From positions 124,001-188,000 of the forward strand of contig NZ_JBIFFV010000004.1 of NCBI RefSeq assembly GCF_043557345.1: a DNA stretch of 64,000 nt, written 5' to 3'. Shown piece after piece: positions 63,257-64,000 of this stretch. The position numbers were made by a program, and so were the translations under genes. The notes beneath the pieces are model-generated. The model made no database searches. It was not told the origin of the DNA and worked only from the letters and a program-made list of their open reading frames with translations. Every line of letters starts with the position of its first letter. The stretch's first letter is position 1. The stretch comes from Sulfitobacter sp043557345. GTDB lineage: Bacteria > Pseudomonadota > Alphaproteobacteria > Rhodobacterales > Rhodobacteraceae.

Positions 63257-64000
63257 TCACGCGCTTTTGTGCAAAAGCCGGGCGACATCGGGGGCGAAAT
63301 AGGTCAGCACGCCGTCGCAGCCTGCGCGTTTAAAGGCCAAAAGGCTCTCCATCATCGCGCGTTCGCCGTCGATCCAGCCTTGGTCCGCTGCGCCCTTGAT
63401 CATGCTGTATTCACCCGATACCTGATAGGCAAAGGTCGGCGCGCCGAAGGCGTCTTTTACCCGGCGGCAGATATCAAGGTAGGGCATCCCCGGCTTCACC
63501 ATGACCATATCCGCCCCTTCCGAGAGGTCGCGCGCCACCAGCCGCAGCGCCTCGTCACTATTGGCCGGATCCATCTGATAGGTCTTCTTATCGCCGGTCA
63601 GCGCCGAAGAGGCACCGACCGCGTCGCGGAACGGGCCGTAGAAAGCACTGGCGTATTTGGCGGCGTAGCTCAGGATCATCACGTCCTGATGTCCAGCCTC
63701 TTCGAGACCGGCGCGGATCGCGCCGATGCGCCCGTCCATCATATCCGACGGGCCGATGATATCCGCCCCCGCTTCGGCCTGTGCCAGCGCCATCTTGACC
63801 AGCGCCTCGACCGTGCGGTCGTTCACGATGATGCCGTCTTCGACGAAACCGTCATGGCCGTTGATGTTATAGGTATCGAGCGCCACATCGGTCATCACCA
63901 CCATGTCCGGCACCGCCGCTTTGATCGCGGCGATGGCGCGGTTGGTGGCGTTCTGCGGATCCCATGCGCGGGCGCAATCCTCGGTCCGGTCCTCGGGCCC
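63257..64000 (-). CDS. hemB: Delta-aminolevulinic acid dehydratase, C-terminal part
   Basis: The last 247 residues; the gene continues past the right edge, in frame to base 64000. The Schiff-base lysines lie in LSYAAKYASAFYGPF and MVKPGMPYLD. The metal segment reads DVALDTYNINGHDG, with no zinc cysteines, so this is the zinc-free type known from Rhodobacter. It condenses two ALA to porphobilinogen. Confidence 0.95.
   Translation of the reverse strand, partial: GPEDRTEDCARAWDPQNATNRAIAAIKAAVPDMVVMTDVALDTYNINGHDGFVEDGIIVNDRTVEALVKMALAQAEAGADIIGPSDMMDGRIGAIRAGLEEAGHQDVMILSYAAKYASAFYGPFRDAVGASSALTGDKKTYQMDPANSDEALRLVARDLSEGADMVMVKPGMPYLDICRRVKDAFGAPTFAYQVSGEYSMIKGAADQGWIDGERAMMESLLAFKRAGCDGVLTYFAPDVARLLHKSA

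Overview
The window looks like a chromosomal segment of a marine alphaproteobacterium of the Rhodobacterales (Roseobacter group, Sulfitobacter-like). The grounds are the gene families (fused ispDF, dusB-ntrBC-ntrYX, NtrC and NtrX without GAFTGA loops, a CtrA-type regulator fragment, a non-pyrrolysine MttB-like protein, DUF6477/DUF6456 proteins), high GC, many ATGA start/stop overlaps and a GTTC-N7-GTTC LexA box. Family names come from recognising the sequences; no database was searched.

Region 1 (1 to about 7960) is the right end of a prophage. It holds the end of a glycine-rich tail protein, two tail-associated genes, a lysis region (GH108 endolysin plus several small membrane proteins), an HTH-metallophosphoesterase, two HNH endonuclease genes and a divergent block of small genes around an 18-bp palindrome. 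No integrase, repressor, terminase or capsid gene is visible, so the rest of the prophage lies left of the window. One HNH gene abuts the codons for the catalytic motif of an endolysin whose first 18 codons survive as a fossil. A second, complete endolysin follows it. The prophage ends inside a host gene: the last 64 codons of ctrA remain at 7961-8155, which makes the 3' part of ctrA the likely attachment site.

Region 2 (8.2-23.4 kb) is host housekeeping: ligA-recG, a LexA-boxed 42-residue membrane ORF, an Fe-S scaffold protein, hisI, gluQ, a methyltransferase, trmFO, an enoyl-CoA hydratase, a thioesterase, a MocR regulator divergent from a DUF1127 gene across a dense operator region, rplM-rpsI, a porin-like protein and a flavin monooxygenase.

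Region 3 (23.4-32.7 kb) is mostly on the minus strand: TetR, PPK2, alpha/beta hydrolase, metAA, a P-loop protein, two EamA transporters, a FadL-type porin, an ABM protein and guaA, many overlapping or nearly so.

Region 4 (32.9-45.3 kb) has the MttB-like protein, DUF6477 and DUF6456 proteins, katA/oxyR with a peroxiredoxin, lipA, two cytochromes c, hpt, a COQ10-like protein and pncC-pgpA-ispDF.

Region 5 (45.5-64 kb) has the nitrogen control cluster dusB-ntrB-ntrC-ntrY-ntrX, then trkA-trkH, hfq-hflX, a pseudouridine synthase overlapping a penicillin acylase gene, a beta-hydroxyacid dehydrogenase, a SYLF protein and the 3' part of hemB. No rRNA, tRNA or CRISPR was seen, and no gene-free stretch exceeds about 300 bp.
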